From Niveispirillum fermenti (GTDB lineage: Bacteria > Pseudomonadota > Alphaproteobacteria > Azospirillales > Azospirillaceae), in assembly GCF_048066175.1 (NCBI RefSeq), contig NZ_JBLTXA010000003.1, forward strand, positions 287,389-351,388: DNA of 64,000 nt. The letters are read 5' to 3'. The position numbers and the translations under genes were made by a program. Below are positions 62,815 to 64,000 of the stretch, piece after piece (the first letter of the stretch is position 1; every line of letters starts with the position of its first letter). The notes beneath the pieces were generated by a model that saw only the letters and a list, made by a program, of their open reading frames with translations, did no database searches and was not told where the DNA came from.

Positions 62815-63468
62815 ATGACCAGTGTTTCCGGCGTCGACGGCACCGGCAACGTCGCCAACCAGGCGGCCCAGGCGCGCCTGACCACCGACACCCAATCCTT
62901 CCTGCGGCTGCTCACCGCGCAATTGACGAACCAGGACCCGCTCCAGCCCGTCGATCCGACGCAGTGGGTGACGCAACTGGCGCAGTTCTCCTCGGTGGAA
63001 CAGCAGGTATCCTCCAACACCATGCTGGCCCAGGTGCTGGGGGAACTGCGTATCGGCAGCGACCGCGCCGACATGAGCTATATCGGCCGCTCGGTCGAAA
63101 TCGTCAGCAGCCAGGTCGGGGTGAAGGGGGGGCAGTTGGATGCCCGCTACATCCTGCCTGCCGGCACCGTCAGCGCGGATGTGAGGCTGCTGGACCGCGA
63201 TGGCAATCTGGTCCACACATTCGCCGCCCAGACGACACCGGGCGCGCATGAACTGTCATGGGACGGGGTCAAGGCCGATGGCACGATGGTGGCCGACGGC
63301 ACCTATACCCTGGCCGTCGATGCGCGCGATGAGAAGGGGGCCGCACTGAAAAGCGAGGTGACCTACAATTCCAAGGTCGCCCGCGTGCGGCGGGAGGAAC
63401 TGGACACCCTGTTCGAACTGGAAAACGGCGCCACGGTTGGCCGTTACGACATCGTATCCGCCTCCTGA
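62815..63468 (+). CDS. flgD: Flagellar hook-capping protein
   Basis: 217 residues from the ATG at 62815, with TAGGAG nine bases upstream. The N-terminal FlgD motif is DTQSFLRLLTAQLTNQDPLQPVDPTQWVTQLAQFSSVEQQ. The C-terminal FlgD tudor/Ig-like part has HELSWDGVKADGTMVADGTYTL. FlgD caps the growing hook and is removed once hook assembly ends. It is co-transcribed with fliK. The rest of the hook genes would lie to the right. Confidence 0.95.
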   Translation: MTSVSGVDGTGNVANQAAQARLTTDTQSFLRLLTAQLTNQDPLQPVDPTQWVTQLAQFSSVEQQVSSNTMLAQVLGELRIGSDRADMSYIGRSVEIVSSQVGVKGGQLDARYILPAGTVSADVRLLDRDGNLVHTFAAQTTPGAHELSWDGVKADGTMVADGTYTLAVDARDEKGAALKSEVTYNSKVARVRREELDTLFELENGATVGRYDIVSAS

Positions 63469-63529
63469 GGCCGGGGGGGCGGCCGATGCCGCCCCCGACG
63501 CCCCGCTGGTCGTGCGGCGGGCCGGGGCA

Positions 63530-63964
63530 TCACGTGCCCTGGCGGCGGTTCTCCTGAAGAATCAGCTTGTTCACGGTGATGCCGCGCGCCTGTCCGCCAG
63601 AGGCGGCTGCGATGGCGTGCAGCAGCAGGGCCTGCAGGTGTGCGGGATCGACCCTGCCCGGCTGCATGCCACCCTGTGCCCCGATTTCATAGAGATCGCC
63701 CAGCAACCGGTCGCGGATCGCCGGCAGCAGCAGGCCCGGATCGCTGCCAGGCTCCAGATCCACTGCCAGTTCCATGGCAACGAAGCCGGTGATGCGCCCC
63801 TGCTGCCAGATGGGAACGATCAGTGGGGCCACGGCGGCCTTCACAGGCCCGGCTGCTGTCGCCGTGTCCGGGGAAGGCGGCAGCAGGGTGCCGGCGACAT
63901 AGCCGCCGCCGGCCCCCAGGATGCCGGCCAGAACGGCCAGGGTTGCCAGTTTCGCACCATTCAT
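63530..63964 (-). CDS. Small single-pass membrane protein, possibly FliL-like
   Basis: 144 residues. One N-terminal membrane helix (LATLAVLAGILGAGGGYVAGTLL) is followed by a periplasmic domain with GFVAMELAVDLEPGS, AIRDRLLGDLYEI and a terminal ITVNKLILQENRR. Size, one helix and a final beta/alpha pattern resemble FliL, a stator-associated basal-body protein, but sequence similarity is not obvious. Placement beside fliK and flgD supports a flagellar role. It is on the opposite strand, so it is a separate transcript whose upstream side reaches the window edge. Confidence 0.5.
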   Translation of the reverse strand: MNGAKLATLAVLAGILGAGGGYVAGTLLPPSPDTATAAGPVKAAVAPLIVPIWQQGRITGFVAMELAVDLEPGSDPGLLLPAIRDRLLGDLYEIGAQGGMQPGRVDPAHLQALLLHAIAAASGGQARGITVNKLILQENRRQGT

Positions 63965-64000
63965 CGCGGGTTCCGTATGGAGAGGGGCGGTGACCGCCGC

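Overview
The window is high-GC DNA (GC-rich third codon positions almost throughout) from an alphaproteobacterium. Rhodospirillales, and the Azospirillaceae such as Niveispirillum or Nitrospirillum, are the best guess. The clues are the overlapping hemC-hemD-mitofilin/HemX-like-HemY run divergent from tsaD, an ISC-type ferredoxin with a cysteine desulfurase, a double cold-shock-domain protein, a 41-residue ribosomal protein L36, and flagellar genes at the right edge. The taxonomic call is inference from gene content. No rRNA, tRNA, CRISPR array or insertion sequence was recognised.

Left to right. 0-5 kb: the tail of an unknown gene, an AT-rich pentapeptide-repeat membrane protein, a patatin-like phospholipase, a sterol-desaturase-family enzyme and phosphomannomutase/phosphoglucomutase. 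5.2-10.1 kb: a glucan module of malQ and a divergent large protein resembling eukaryotic phosphorylase kinase alpha/beta, separated by a dense array of inverted GCAAC/GTTGC half-sites. 10-15.5 kb: uracil-DNA glycosylase, ETF:ubiquinone oxidoreductase and glycolate oxidase subunits glcE-glcF. 15.5-20.3 kb: an Fe-S/thiamine block (HscB-like protein without its HPD motif, cysteine desulfurase, hydrolase, 2Fe-2S ferredoxin, TenA, EamA exporter). 20.3-24 kb: two tandem CPBP proteins, a GST and a divergent CobD/CbiB-like membrane protein. 24-29.3 kb: the heme operon and tsaD. 29.4-40 kb: glcD (about 15 kb from glcE/glcF), rpmJ, a methyltransferase, the cold-shock protein, gamma-glutamyltransferase, and an rpe-heparinase-purH run. 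40-47 kb: glyoxalase II, GSTs, a cupin, gpsA, a secreted protein with an internal duplication, a D,D-carboxypeptidase with a SPOR domain, and an orphan response regulator.

47.0-61.2 kb is the most notable region. It looks like an uptake-and-oxidation island: a GST, a 2Fe-2S ferredoxin, a TonB-dependent receptor, an SRPBCC/SnoaL-like fusion, a MalT-like ATP-dependent LuxR regulator, a DJ-1/PfpI protein, a Rieske non-heme iron oxygenase translationally coupled to a three-subunit molybdenum hydroxylase (FAD, 2Fe-2S and Mo subunits), and a UlaG/NAPE-PLD-like metallo-hydrolase. The substrate cannot be read from the sequence. The parts suggest import of a bulky hydrophobic or heterocyclic compound and its successive oxidation. 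I do not recognise the combination as a described pathway.

61.4-64 kb holds fliK, flgD and a possible FliL-like membrane protein, the edge of a flagellar cluster that continues outside the window.
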